Shown: positions 8,388-18,313 of the stretch, piece after piece
Layout: every line of letters begins with the position of its first letter
How positions within the stretch are numbered: the first letter of the stretch is position 1
Assembly (NCBI GenBank): GCA_009691405.1
Contig: SICN01000007.1
Span: forward strand, 1-54,386
Source: Candidatus Peribacteria bacterium
Lineage (GTDB): Bacteria; Patescibacteriota; Gracilibacteria; Peribacterales; Peribacteraceae
DNA length: 54,386 bases
Direction: 5' to 3'
Made by a program: the position numbers and the translations under genes
The notes under the pieces: generated by a model
What the model was told of the DNA's origin: nothing
The model's database searches: none
The model's input: the letters and a program-made list of their open reading frames with translations, nothing else

Positions 8388-11300
8388 ATGCCTCCAGACG
8401 AATCAACACCGGAAAGGTCATCTCTCGATGGTTTCTGGGATGAGGAAAAACCTGCACTTGCAAAAGCAGATCCTGCCGGCAAGAAGACATTGTCGTTCTC
8501 CTCTGTTCCCGTTGGAGTTCGCAAGGTTTGGGATGCGATTGCGAACATGGTGATGGGCAAGAAATCCAAACCTGCCGATGTTTCTTCGGAGGAGGCGACC
8601 GGAGAAACGGAGCCTGCTCAGACGCATCTAGCGGAAGAACCAGTGGAGGATACCATTCTGCCGAACGAAAGAGTGCTGACGTCGGTGGATATGAATCAGT
8701 GTGAAGCCGGTATCATTCATATACTTCGAAGATCACCAGCACGTGAACAAGACATTGCAGAAGTGATGGAAACAATCCGGGACATCGCATCGCCACAACG
8801 CATTGAGCTTCTGCGAACAATCTATCATCACCTCAATAGATTTACGTGCGGTAATACTTTGCATGAACGTTGTGTGGCCATCGAAAGAGCAAATCAATGC
8901 GTCAAAAAATGCGGCATTTCAGACGCAGACAATGCACAGGCATTGGCAAAAATTGTCACTGATGGGATGCATATGTTTGGTCACAGTGACGATGTCATCT
9001 ATGCAATGGTCGGTGGCATTGCTTGCCATCGGGAAACCGCACAAAAAGTATCCGATGAAGTCCGACATTGTTTGCCCGAGACGCTGGAGGGGAGGGGGAT
9101 GCCGAGTGGCAATCGTCTGCATTTCTATAAGCGGGTTCAGCATTCACTCGGTTCCGAAGTGACTGGAGAAGAGATCAGAGCTGCAAAATACACAGTGGTG
9201 AAAAATTTATTGACACGGAACGATCGGACAAATAGTACTGACATGCAGAAAGCCATGGAACTGGCCGGACCCGAGCCCAATTTTTTTGTTGCGCCTAAGG
9301 ATCAGGCTTTCCCGGAAGATATGATCATGACGGATGACTTGCGGACGCTCGCAACGAAGAAATTACGCTTCATCGTTTCCACATGCGACAAAAAAACTCT
9401 GAAGAAATTCATGCAAACATTCGGTATTGCTGAAGCGACCGTACAGGGGGAAGCCATATTGATGATCGGAGAATTTTTAGAGCGAATAAAGGTAGGTGCA
9501 ACCGATAAAGAAAATATTTATCAGCTTACTCTAAGTATTAAACGCATCATGGAGAAGGCAGATGTATCCGCAACTTCTATCGAATCACTGGCACGCGAAT
9601 CTGTTGATTCGATACTCGATCGTACGTCGGGACTTCATGTCCCTTTTCTTGTGGAAGATCTCGGTATCAATCCTGATTTCCTCTCACAGGATCCTTTCAG
9701 GGAAAGGGTGGCACATTCTCTCGGTAACCATTTGTCGATGGCAGCGGGAGGGAACAGGGATTTGGATCAGTACTTTGCCTACTGGACGAATTGTCTTGGC
9801 CAATGTCCCGTGTACCAGGAAGAACTTCGGAAACATTTGATTCGCTACATGAATGAGGACACTGCAGCTCTCGCTACATCTGGAGCTGCATACTTACCTT
9901 CGGAAAGCGGTGTTCGGAAAACATTTTCTGCCATCAAGAAACTTCCTCCAGAGATGGAGATCACTCCGGAGCTTGCGCATGCAGCGCAGTGTTGGATGGA
10001 CGCACAAGTCGGCAACGGTTCGTATCAAGAAACACTGGATTTCGGTGGAGCAATGGGTGCAAAAACCGATATTCCTTCTTTTGGGGAAGCCGGCAAAAAT
10101 GGTTTGATCGCCTTGCTTCGTCATTCAAATGACGACTATCGCCTCATTGGGAAACTCGTTGCTTTCGTGTATGCGATCAAGCCCGATATTGATGTTGCGA
10201 TGCAGGACTCTGTTCTCAGAGATTCTGCGGCAGCGCTCTTGTATCGACAATTGAAATCTGCGGATGGAGACAATGCAATGCTGCTTCGTAAACTTCTTCA
10301 TCTCGATACCGAATTTTCTTCGCAGCTGGCTCACGATGCGGCGATGGAAGGCTGTGTGTTTCACATGATCAACAAACGATTCGATGCCATGATGGATTTT
10401 GCAAAATTCGCGAGAATCAGGGATGTCGACTTGGTCCAGAAGATGAATGAATCCATTGTCGATGGCAAATTGCGCTTGAAGGATCTCGTTGAAGAGATGT
10501 TTATTGTACCGGATCGCATTCTCGAGAAACTCGAGACGAAATACTGCTTGCCGGATTATAAGCAGGACGTCGGCATCGCATCATCTACCATCTACGAACT
10601 CTACTTGCGCTGTCGGAACGACAACGGTGCAGCCGCTGCGAAAAGTTTTGCCGAGAGCATCCATCGGCAGCAAGCCTCGATGATTTCAGGGGATGCGCAG
10701 GATCCGGCGATATGCGACTCGCCTGTCTATCGTGATCTTGTGGAAGCGACATTCCCTAGCCATACGGGCTATTCGCATTACGATGGGAATGAATCCTGTC
10801 CGGATCGCACAGATGATCTGTCTGCGTACAAAGTGCGACTCGAGTACAGCTTCATCGTCAAACCCGGATCCGAGATGAGGATCAAAGCCGGAGAGGAGCA
10901 GGACCGTGACGCAATCGTACGTGTGGAATATCCTCTGCAGTATGCGGGCTATAACGAGCCTGATGGAAGAAATACGGAGCGTGCAACGCTTCTTCTTGAA
11001 CGGAACTTGCGTGAGATCGGGGAGAGAGTGCAACTCGAGCCATTCTATACAACCGTCGAAGAGCAGATCTTCGGATTACTCCTCAGGAACAGAACGGGGG
11101 AAGTATCGGCTGAAGAAATGCGGATCCTACTTGTGGGTTATCACCTTGCCCATACTCCCGAAGCTCAGCAGTATATCGAAGGAACACGCGACAACGTCGA
11201 GCGGGCAAAGAATACGGATTATCAGCATCTGTTGGAGTTGAGTGAGTTCTACGCGGATCGGATGAAAGATACGACGAGAGACGTCTGCGATACAGCTCTC

Positions 11301-12470
11301 AAAAATGCTGAAGTACGATCGCAGCTTCCCGCTCTGTTTCAGAAACTGAATGCAACAGAAGTATCGAAAGAGAAAGTGCAGTCTCCTGCGCTCTCGCTTG
11401 ATGCAATCGGTCTTTCTCTGGGTTTCATCAGGCAGATCGGCAGAACGATGAAGCGGGACTCGGGCAGAGAGCATTCGGCAGATGAAGTCAGGGACACGGT
11501 GAGAAGCTATGAACAAACAACCGGAGGATTGGAATCCGCAAAGCTGCCGTCAGACACAGAACTCAGCCCTGCTGTGTACGGCCAGATTCGTGCGCAGAGA
11601 TCCAAGACAAGGCAGGCACTACGAACACTCACCGGCAATGCTGCGTTTGATATTCCTCTTCATCTCGAAGAAGTCCGGATTCCGGAGGCGGTCACTCCGG
11701 AAAATGAAACGGCAGCGGTCTACGACGAAACGCTCTTTCTTGCTTCCATCGCGGCAAGCGCAAAGAAGATTCTCTTCGAACCTCTCGAAGATATCAAGCA
11801 TGAACTTGATAAGTACGAGCCGGTCGATAGCGAGAAGATCGGTAAGATCAAAAAAGTGGAGGCGTACATCACGAAAAATCATACGTCGGCGCATGCCCGC
11901 GGTGTGGCAGGCGTGTGCGTTTCCTCTGACAATCCTGCAAGGTTTCAGGAGAAGAGCATGTGGAACAATCCAAAATATCTTCAACTTGTGTTGCGGGACG
12001 GGAAAACGAAAGTTTGTCAGGGATTGGTTCTTCTGCATGTTGAGGATCACGGTGACAAGAGAATTCTCACAGCTTCCATGAATCCTTCGAGTACGTATCT
12101 GCTGAGCGTCAATCAGCAGGAAATGTTCGACGGGCTTCGCGACCAGCTCATCGCGTTTGCAGAAGATAACAAGATCGACGCCATCGGTTTCTCGCGCACT
12201 CGAAACGTGAGGACCAACAGGACGGAAACAGAATTTGAAAAGGCGATGGTGCGGGCCTTGAAAGCATTCGGGCGGGAGGTGATCTTCGATACACAAAGAC
12301 CTTTTTCGGCATTCGGGCCTCATGTCCAGAAAGAGATCGATCTTATCTGGGCGAAAAATCCGGAGGATTTCGATGCCAATACGTCAGGTGAGATGTTCGA
12401 GAAAACTCCGGCAATAGCAGGTGCGGTTCAACCTCCGGATCAAGCGCAGCTGGCGGGAGATATCTTCTAG
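8388..12470 (+). CDS. Very large mostly helical protein of unknown function (1,360 aa)
   Basis: I do not recognise this protein. It has no signal peptide or membrane segment, so it is probably cytoplasmic. Residues 1-90 are polar and low complexity. Residues 90-780 read as a long run of amphipathic helices resembling a repeat solenoid, without an obvious repeat consensus. Residues about 800-900 contain a more beta-like stretch (YKVRLEYSFIVKPGSEMRI). Residues about 1150-1320 form a compact alpha/beta-looking domain with WNNPKYLQLVLR, CQGLVLLHV, MNPSS and IGFSRTRNVR. This C-terminal block is vaguely like a GNAT or similar fold, at low confidence. It lies between two asnB-like genes in a glycan locus. 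Start chosen from the promoter at 8372-8380. Confidence 0.8.
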   Translation: MPPDESTPERSSLDGFWDEEKPALAKADPAGKKTLSFSSVPVGVRKVWDAIANMVMGKKSKPADVSSEEATGETEPAQTHLAEEPVEDTILPNERVLTSVDMNQCEAGIIHILRRSPAREQDIAEVMETIRDIASPQRIELLRTIYHHLNRFTCGNTLHERCVAIERANQCVKKCGISDADNAQALAKIVTDGMHMFGHSDDVIYAMVGGIACHRETAQKVSDEVRHCLPETLEGRGMPSGNRLHFYKRVQHSLGSEVTGEEIRAAKYTVVKNLLTRNDRTNSTDMQKAMELAGPEPNFFVAPKDQAFPEDMIMTDDLRTLATKKLRFIVSTCDKKTLKKFMQTFGIAEATVQGEAILMIGEFLERIKVGATDKENIYQLTLSIKRIMEKADVSATSIESLARESVDSILDRTSGLHVPFLVEDLGINPDFLSQDPFRERVAHSLGNHLSMAAGGNRDLDQYFAYWTNCLGQCPVYQEELRKHLIRYMNEDTAALATSGAAYLPSESGVRKTFSAIKKLPPEMEITPELAHAAQCWMDAQVGNGSYQETLDFGGAMGAKTDIPSFGEAGKNGLIALLRHSNDDYRLIGKLVAFVYAIKPDIDVAMQDSVLRDSAAALLYRQLKSADGDNAMLLRKLLHLDTEFSSQLAHDAAMEGCVFHMINKRFDAMMDFAKFARIRDVDLVQKMNESIVDGKLRLKDLVEEMFIVPDRILEKLETKYCLPDYKQDVGIASSTIYELYLRCRNDNGAAAAKSFAESIHRQQASMISGDAQDPAICDSPVYRDLVEATFPSHTGYSHYDGNESCPDRTDDLSAYKVRLEYSFIVKPGSEMRIKAGEEQDRDAIVRVEYPLQYAGYNEPDGRNTERATLLLERNLREIGERVQLEPFYTTVEEQIFGLLLRNRTGEVSAEEMRILLVGYHLAHTPEAQQYIEGTRDNVERAKNTDYQHLLELSEFYADRMKDTTRDVCDTALKNAEVRSQLPALFQKLNATEVSKEKVQSPALSLDAIGLSLGFIRQIGRTMKRDSGREHSADEVRDTVRSYEQTTGGLESAKLPSDTELSPAVYGQIRAQRSKTRQALRTLTGNAAFDIPLHLEEVRIPEAVTPENETAAVYDETLFLASIAASAKKILFEPLEDIKHELDKYEPVDSEKIGKIKKVEAYITKNHTSAHARGVAGVCVSSDNPARFQEKSMWNNPKYLQLVLRDGKTKVCQGLVLLHVEDHGDKRILTASMNPSSTYLLSVNQQEMFDGLRDQLIAFAEDNKIDAIGFSRTRNVRTNRTETEFEKAMVRALKAFGREVIFDTQRPFSAFGPHVQKEIDLIWAKNPEDFDANTSGEMFEKTPAIAGAVQPPDQAQLAGDIF

Positions 12471-12492
12471 AGAATCATGACTTTAATGCCGC

Positions 12493-12498
12493 TATACT
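12493..12498 (+). promoter_or_regulatory. -10 (TATACT) for leaderless asnB copy 2
   Basis: GCTATACT ends 6 nt before the ATG at 12505, which itself encodes the mandatory MCG start of the enzyme. Because Cys2 fixes the start codon independently, this is one of the best proofs of the leaderless spacing. Confidence 0.7.
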
Positions 12499-12504
12499 CG
12501 GTTC

Positions 12505-14388
12505 ATGTGCGGTATCGCGGGCATCATTCGTTTCGACGGCTCTCCGGTTGATTCAGACGATTTGGACCGTCTCACCGACGGTCTTGCCCATCGCGGACCC
12601 GACGGCAGAGGGACGGTGATTGCGGCAAACGTCGGACTCGGACACCGGCGACTCTCGATTCTCGATCTGAGTGTCGCAGCGAGCCAGCCGATGATCACGG
12701 AAGATCAGTCGCTTGCGATTGTCTTCAACGGTGAGATCTATAACTTTCAGGAACTGCGATCGGCATTGCAGAAGAAAGGCTATACGTTCCGATCGACCGG
12801 AGATACGGAAGTGCTGCTCGCTCTCTATCGTGAGTACGGTGAGCAGTGTCTGGATCATTGTCGCGGCATGTTCGCGTTTGCGATTCACGATCGCACAAAG
12901 CAGACGTTGTTTCTTGCACGCGACAGAGTCGGCAAGAAACCGCTGAAATATTTCATGAACGGATCAATGTTTGCGTTCGCGTCGGAGCTGAAAGCACTAC
13001 GAACACTTCCGGAATGCCCCAAAGGAATGAGCGAAGAAGCGATCCATCACTACCTGACGATGATGTACGTGCCTTCGCCGGAGACAGGCATTGCAGGTAT
13101 CAGGAAGCTTCCTGCCGGACACTCGCTCATGATCGATCTGAAAACCGGAAAGCATACACTCAAAAAATACTGGTCACTTACGTACAAGACCGACCGATCG
13201 AAATCCTTGGATCAGTGGAAGAAAGAAATCTTAGAAACATTTCAGGAGAGTGTGCGGCTTCGCATGATCGCCGATGTTCCGGTCGGCGCGTTTCTCAGTG
13301 GCGGTATCGATTCTGCCGCGGTCGTGTGTGTGATGTCGCAGCTCAGCAGTCGACCCGTAGAAACCTTTTCGATCGGCAGCCCCGAGGAAACGCATAACGA
13401 ACTTCCCGACGCGGAGCGTATCGCGAAGCTTTTCCGGACGAACCATCACCCGATCGAACTGCGAGCCGACATCGTCCATTTGCTTCCCGAGATTGTGAGG
13501 ACATACGAAGAACCATATGCCGATCCGTCCGCGATTCCGACCTATCTGCTTGCGAGAGAAACAAGAAAATTCGTCACAGTTGCCTTGAATGGCGACGGTG
13601 GAGACGAAAATTTCGCCGGCTACCACCGCTATCCTATTCTGCAGTTTTCGGAGGTTTGGCGTCGTCTGCCGATTCATTTTCTCATGCGTCCTCTGCTCAG
13701 AGGTCTTCATGTGTGCTCAGGGACGACACTCAGTTACCGCATGCAGCGATTCGAATCGACGATCGGTCTTCCGTGGGCCGAGAGATTTTTGCAGTACATC
13801 AGTTTTTTTACCGAAGACGAGAAGCGAGCTCTGTATCGATCAGGTTTTGCGCACAAATTTCCGGCGACGGGTTCGTGGTATGCACAGACAACATCCGATG
13901 CGAGGTCGTCTGCGGATACGATGCTGCATCAGGCGATGAACATGGATCTCTCGACGTACCTTGCCGATGATCTTCTCCCTAAGGTCGATCTCGGTTCCAT
14001 GGCAAGCGGGCTTGAGGCAAGGTCGCCGTTTCTCGATCACAAACTTCTCGAGCTGACTGCAACACTGCCTTCGGAGTATCAATTACGAGGGTGGAATACG
14101 AAAAAATGGATCCTCAAAGAAATCTTGAAAGATTATTTGCCGGCGGAGACGCTCGCGAAGAAGAAATCGGGGTTTCGTCTTCCGCTCGATCGTTGGTTCC
14201 GAAGCGATTTGAAGTCGTTTGTCACAGATCGACTTCTCTCGGAGCATTCTCCTCTCTGGAGGATTTTCGATCGCGCGGCGATGAAAATATTCCTCACGGG
14301 ATACTTCGCATCCCGCGTCGATTTCAGCGATCACATCTGGTCGCTTCTGTACCTGGATGAATGGCTGGTACAGTATGGGAACGATTGA
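12505..14388 (+). CDS. asnB: Asparagine synthetase-like glutamine amidotransferase (copy 2)
   Basis: This 627-residue protein starts MCGIAGIIRFDG with the catalytic Cys2. It has HRGPDGRG near residue 31, NGEIYNFQELR near 75, and the ATP pyrophosphatase loop FLSGGIDSAA near residue 258. The C-terminal KVDLGSMASGLEARSPFLDH is the standard aspartate/substrate-binding block of AsnB. It is a clear paralogue of the gene at 6506-8329 but is better matched to canonical AsnB length. It heads a plus-strand run; the next gene starts inside its stop codon (TGATG). A role in amidating a glycan residue is inferred from context. Confidence 0.92.
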   Translation: MCGIAGIIRFDGSPVDSDDLDRLTDGLAHRGPDGRGTVIAANVGLGHRRLSILDLSVAASQPMITEDQSLAIVFNGEIYNFQELRSALQKKGYTFRSTGDTEVLLALYREYGEQCLDHCRGMFAFAIHDRTKQTLFLARDRVGKKPLKYFMNGSMFAFASELKALRTLPECPKGMSEEAIHHYLTMMYVPSPETGIAGIRKLPAGHSLMIDLKTGKHTLKKYWSLTYKTDRSKSLDQWKKEILETFQESVRLRMIADVPVGAFLSGGIDSAAVVCVMSQLSSRPVETFSIGSPEETHNELPDAERIAKLFRTNHHPIELRADIVHLLPEIVRTYEEPYADPSAIPTYLLARETRKFVTVALNGDGGDENFAGYHRYPILQFSEVWRRLPIHFLMRPLLRGLHVCSGTTLSYRMQRFESTIGLPWAERFLQYISFFTEDEKRALYRSGFAHKFPATGSWYAQTTSDARSSADTMLHQAMNMDLSTYLADDLLPKVDLGSMASGLEARSPFLDHKLLELTATLPSEYQLRGWNTKKWILKEILKDYLPAETLAKKKSGFRLPLDRWFRSDLKSFVTDRLLSEHSPLWRIFDRAAMKIFLTGYFASRVDFSDHIWSLLYLDEWLVQYGND

Positions 14389-15623
14389 TGTCCCGCACCA
14401 CCATCCTCGTCGGCAGTGTCGTGTACCTCTTGTGTTGCATCGCCATTATCCTTTTTTGGTTGCCGAAAGATTTGACGTTCGTCGGTGACAGCAAGACCTA
14501 CAGTTTGGGTGCGGTGAACCTTTTGGAGATGGGGACGTACTCGCAGGACGGCATTCATCCCTTCATCGAACGCGAGCCTCTCTACAGTGCATTTGTCGCC
14601 GCGATCTACAGTGTCTTCGGGCTCTGGAACGGTCTTGCTGTTTTTGTAGTACAGGCGGTGTTGTATTGGTTTCTTTCGCTTTTCCTGTCTCAAAAACTTG
14701 TCCCGATCCTCGGGAAGCGTACTGCCAGCATTTTCCTTTTTCTGCTCCTGACTTCACCTTCGGTGTTCCATGGCATCTTCATTGTGTACCGCGAAGCATT
14801 TGCACTCATACTCCTTCTCGGGTTGTCGATTGCCATCCTTTCAATCCTTGAACGGTATTGTTTGCGTACCGCGATTCTTCTTGGCGTTCTTCTTGGATTA
14901 TTGCCACTCGCGTACTACTCCTTCATTTTCCTCCCACTCATTGTTGTCTTGTATTTGTGGTACCGGAATGTACCGAAGAAGGCGTTGATGTCGATGTTCG
15001 TTGTGACGGCACTCATCCTCTCCTTCTGGGGTTTTCGCAATCAGCGCATTGACGGACATTTTCGCATCATCGGTTCGGATCGCACAACCGTGATGCTCTA
15101 TGCAAGAGGCGAGCAAGCTGAGAGGTTGCACGGAGTCGAACCGTTCCTTTGTCTCTGGTCGGAGTATGTCTCGAGGGATTGGACGGGGAGGTCGGACGCG
15201 TGCAGCGTAAATTCTCTGATGCATCGCATATGGCCAAGCGACGCACCCTCGGTGGATACCGCGCTCGCGCCCCTTGCCTTGAAGAAGATTCATTCTCACT
15301 TTGGTTGGTATCTCTGGGATTCTCTTTTTCAGATTCTGGAGTTGCATTTGCCGTTTGTCGGTGGGGGATGGCCGTTCCTCTTCAACCTTTTTGCAGCCAT
15401 CGGATCTGCAATCGTCTACCTCGGTTGTCTTGTTGCCTTCAGATCCCTCTTTGATCGGCGTATGTTCTTCTTCGTTGTTTTGATTGCATACAATACGGCT
15501 TTCTTCGCTCTCATCGCGGCAACGCCTCGGTATTTGATCCCCGTAAGTTTCTGCTACGCCATGTTTGCAGCCATCGGATACGATCGGCTGCTGACCCGTC
15601 TCGGTTTTCCTTCTGCTCGATGA
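14388..15623 (+). CDS. Multi-pass membrane glycosyltransferase-like protein (GT-C, PMT/GT39-like)
   Basis: This 411-residue protein has about 10-11 hydrophobic segments. Its first outer loop contains FVGDSKTYSLGAVNLL (acidic residue after TM1) and the REPLYSAFVAAIYSVFG segment, as in lipid-phosphate-sugar-dependent GT-C enzymes. Known relatives transfer sugars from polyprenyl-phosphate donors on the outer membrane face. The frame is open back to 14361, but ATG 14388 overlaps the preceding stop by one base and gives a sensible membrane start, so I choose it. It is paired with another GT-C-like gene 1 nt downstream. No Shine-Dalgarno sequence is present; coupling is the likely start mechanism. 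Confidence 0.75.
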   Translation: MSRTTILVGSVVYLLCCIAIILFWLPKDLTFVGDSKTYSLGAVNLLEMGTYSQDGIHPFIEREPLYSAFVAAIYSVFGLWNGLAVFVVQAVLYWFLSLFLSQKLVPILGKRTASIFLFLLLTSPSVFHGIFIVYREAFALILLLGLSIAILSILERYCLRTAILLGVLLGLLPLAYYSFIFLPLIVVLYLWYRNVPKKALMSMFVVTALILSFWGFRNQRIDGHFRIIGSDRTTVMLYARGEQAERLHGVEPFLCLWSEYVSRDWTGRSDACSVNSLMHRIWPSDAPSVDTALAPLALKKIHSHFGWYLWDSLFQILELHLPFVGGGWPFLFNLFAAIGSAIVYLGCLVAFRSLFDRRMFFFVVLIAYNTAFFALIAATPRYLIPVSFCYAMFAAIGYDRLLTRLGFPSAR

Positions 15624-15624
15624 T

Positions 15625-17349
15625 ATGAAGAATATTTCCTACTCGCTTTCGGTCGTTCTGCTCGGATTTTTGTTTGCACTCACAGTGCTTTTGCCTCACA
15701 TCCTGCAGCGGATGGATGATGCGTATCCGTTTCAGGGTATTGCGATCATGGCGACGGATGCAGAGTCGCACTACGCCGCTCGCTACCATGAAATTCTCGA
15801 CGGTCATCCGGAACTCGGGAATACGTACTTCTCGGCACCCAAGGATCAACCGTCTATCCAGCCGCCGCTTCCCGAGTGGTCGCTTGCGATGGCCTCCCGC
15901 ATCCTTCCGTTTGATCCGATTGTCAGTTTCGTACTGCTGACCGGACTCTGTGCTCTGCTCGTATTCTGTGCTGCGGTTCTTGCTACATTTGCAATCACCG
16001 GAAAACGATATGAGTCTCTTGCGGCCGTCACCGTCATGCTCTTTGCCGCCGCCGCATTCGGTACTCCGTGGAATCTGATGCATGCATTATCGAGCGGATC
16101 TCTCGCTGATTTCGGCTGGCTGCGCTTCGCACGCCCCGTCAATCCGCTCTGGACTTCGACATGGTTTTTCCTGACTGTGTTTTTTCTTTCCAAGTGGGTG
16201 CGAAAGGCAGAGATGCTATGGATGATTGTTGCAGCATGTACGACAAGCATTCTTCTCTACTCTTATTTCTATGGATGGACGTATCTTCTTGCGACCTGTG
16301 GCGTTCTTTTTCTCTGGTACGCATCGAGAAAAGATACAAAGAGGCTTGCTCATCTTCTCGCGTTTCTCCTGATCTTTGTAGTGCTCGGAATCCCGTATTT
16401 CCTGCATCTTTCAGCACTGATGCATCATGAGTGGTATCCCGATGCATCCATGCGTTATGGTTTGATTCCTTCGCGTGCACCCGTGCTCGGTGTATGGGTT
16501 ATTGTTCTGATCTTTCTGTCTTTGTTTGCCAGACGAATCGCCTGGAAAGAGCAATTTCCGCTCGTGCTCTCTCTCGCATGCGGAGGTTGCATCGCAATGA
16601 ACCAAAACATGATCACCGGTTCTTCTCTCTTCCCCGAACATTACCATTGGTACTTCATTCAGCCTCTCGGCACTCTCTTTCTGTCATTCACGTTGATTCT
16701 TGTATGCGAACAATACATGAGGGTCCGACTGTATCGTTGTGTTCTCTTGATGACGATGATTGTTTCTCTTGCCTTTGGATTTGTGGAGCAGCGGGATACG
16801 TACGAAGTCTATCGACAGGATTGGGGAAACGCCCAGCATCTTGCATCTCTCTTCAGATATGCCCGTGAGCATCTGCCTCCGGATTCGGTGGCGTATTCTT
16901 TCGATCCGTTTCTGACTGAACTTTTACCCGTGTATACGGCGATGAATGTCTATACTTCCACGCAGGCTGGAAATTATCTTGTCCCGACGGCGAGGATGAG
17001 AGATGTGTGGTTCTTCACGTTCTGGCTTCAGGGCATCACGCCGCAGAGTGCACGTGTGCAATTTCCGACGACACTCCGCAAGACTCTTGGAAGCGGTATC
17101 TATGGCAGTCATTTTCGTCGGCTGCGGGGTGACTATGCGGCCGTGCCGGAGGAGATTGTCCTGCAACTTGTAAAGGAGTATGAGAGCTATTACGCTCTGT
17201 CCTTCCGGGAGAAGACCAGTCGCTATCCACTCGACTATTTCATCACTTCAACGACGGACGTCCAAACGAAAGAGCTTCGAATGCTGCTTTCCGGAGGCAA
17301 GAATCTCTTCTCGGACAGTGGCTACCGCATCATCGCACTCAGGAAATAG
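15625..17349 (+). CDS. Large multi-pass membrane protein, GT-C glycosyltransferase-like
   Basis: This 574-residue protein has about 11-12 membrane segments. After the first one there is a long outer loop with ATDAESHYAARYHEILDG (residues 48-65), then QPPLPEWSL. This acidic residue plus arginine/tyrosine arrangement is typical of GT-C enzymes that use polyprenyl-phosphate sugars. The soluble C-terminal 150 residues carry no motif I recognise. The gene begins 1 nt after the stop of the preceding GT-C gene. It likely works in the same glycan, perhaps with the GtrB-like donor-making enzyme downstream. A polymerase or ligase role is also possible. Confidence 0.7.
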   Translation: MKNISYSLSVVLLGFLFALTVLLPHILQRMDDAYPFQGIAIMATDAESHYAARYHEILDGHPELGNTYFSAPKDQPSIQPPLPEWSLAMASRILPFDPIVSFVLLTGLCALLVFCAAVLATFAITGKRYESLAAVTVMLFAAAAFGTPWNLMHALSSGSLADFGWLRFARPVNPLWTSTWFFLTVFFLSKWVRKAEMLWMIVAACTTSILLYSYFYGWTYLLATCGVLFLWYASRKDTKRLAHLLAFLLIFVVLGIPYFLHLSALMHHEWYPDASMRYGLIPSRAPVLGVWVIVLIFLSLFARRIAWKEQFPLVLSLACGGCIAMNQNMITGSSLFPEHYHWYFIQPLGTLFLSFTLILVCEQYMRVRLYRCVLLMTMIVSLAFGFVEQRDTYEVYRQDWGNAQHLASLFRYAREHLPPDSVAYSFDPFLTELLPVYTAMNVYTSTQAGNYLVPTARMRDVWFFTFWLQGITPQSARVQFPTTLRKTLGSGIYGSHFRRLRGDYAAVPEEIVLQLVKEYESYYALSFREKTSRYPLDYFITSTTDVQTKELRMLLSGGKNLFSDSGYRIIALRK

Positions 17350-17358
17350 ACAAGTGTC

Positions 17359-17367
17359 TGTTATAGT
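17359..17367 (+). promoter_or_regulatory. Extended -10 (TGTTATAGT) for leaderless GT2 gene
   Basis: TGT followed by TATAGT ends 6 nt before ATG 17374. It gives the GT2-methyltransferase-methyltransferase run its own promoter within the longer plus-strand cluster. Confidence 0.6.
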
Positions 17368-17373
17368 GTACCT

Positions 17374-18312
17374 ATGCGTCTCTCCATCATTCTTCCGGTT
17401 CATAATGAACGTGAAAATCTGAGGCCTCTCCTCGAGGAACTTTCTGGCGTGCTCTCGGCATATCCGGACAGTGAAGTGATTGCTGTCGATGACGGTTCGA
17501 CGGACGGAAGCCATGAGGTTCTTGAGCAGCTTTCGGCAAATTTCCGGTTCATTCGCGTGATCTCGCTCGCAACGAATTACGGTCAAACCGCTGCCATTGC
17601 CGCAGGTATGGATGCAGCTTCCGGTGAGGTTCTTCTGCCGATGGATGCAGATTTACAGAATGATCCTGCCGATATTCCGACATTCATGCAGAAGATCGGG
17701 GAAGGGTATGACATCGTCTCGGGTTGGCGTCGTGATCGACACGATGCATGGCTTCGGTCGTTTCTTTCACGTCTCGCAAACAAGATGATCCGCGTGGCTT
17801 CGGGTCAATCGATTCACGATTACGGCTGCACGATGAAGGCGTACAGAAAGAGTGTCGTCGAACATCTCGGCTTGTACGGGGATATGCACCGGTTTCTTGC
17901 AGCGTATGCAGCCGTCAACGGTGCAAACGTCAGCGAGATCGTCGTTCACCACCGTCCGAGGACGCGGGGGCTCTCGAAGTACGGATTCGGGCGTGTATGG
18001 CGTGTGCTCCTCGATCTGTTCCTCCTGACATTCTTTCTTCGCTCGTTCACGAGGCCTATGCAATTCTTCGGTGCCATCGGTCTCTCGTCAATCGTACTTG
18101 GGATGCTGACGATTGTCGGAGCGGTGATCTGGCGTGAGATCGGCGGTCCGACGCTCATCGAAACACCTCTCCCCGTTCTCTCGGCTCTCTTCGTCATCGT
18201 TGGCATCCAGTGTGCTCTCATGGGCCTTCTTGCCGAGATGCTCATGCGGACCTATTTCCAGTCGTCGCAGAGAAAACCTTATTTAATTCGAGTTCCTTCT
18301 CCTCAAAAATAA
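17374..18312 (+). CDS. GT2 family glycosyltransferase, GtrB/DPM1-like polyprenyl-phosphate sugar synthase
   Basis: This 312-residue protein has the GT-A start SIILPVHNERENL (residues 4-16), AVDDGSTDGS near 38 and the DADLQNDP metal-binding region near 91-98, with TNYGQTAAIAAGMDAASG between them. Two C-terminal membrane segments (near residues 230-255 and 265-295) match the GtrB/ArnC layout. Such enzymes move a sugar from a nucleotide to a polyprenyl phosphate, producing the donor used by GT-C transferases. The two GT-C-like proteins immediately upstream and GtrA at 25125 make a coherent donor-transferase set. Confidence 0.9.
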   Translation: MRLSIILPVHNERENLRPLLEELSGVLSAYPDSEVIAVDDGSTDGSHEVLEQLSANFRFIRVISLATNYGQTAAIAAGMDAASGEVLLPMDADLQNDPADIPTFMQKIGEGYDIVSGWRRDRHDAWLRSFLSRLANKMIRVASGQSIHDYGCTMKAYRKSVVEHLGLYGDMHRFLAAYAAVNGANVSEIVVHHRPRTRGLSKYGFGRVWRVLLDLFLLTFFLRSFTRPMQFFGAIGLSSIVLGMLTIVGAVIWREIGGPTLIETPLPVLSALFVIVGIQCALMGLLAEMLMRTYFQSSQRKPYLIRVPSPQK

Positions 18313-18313
18313 G

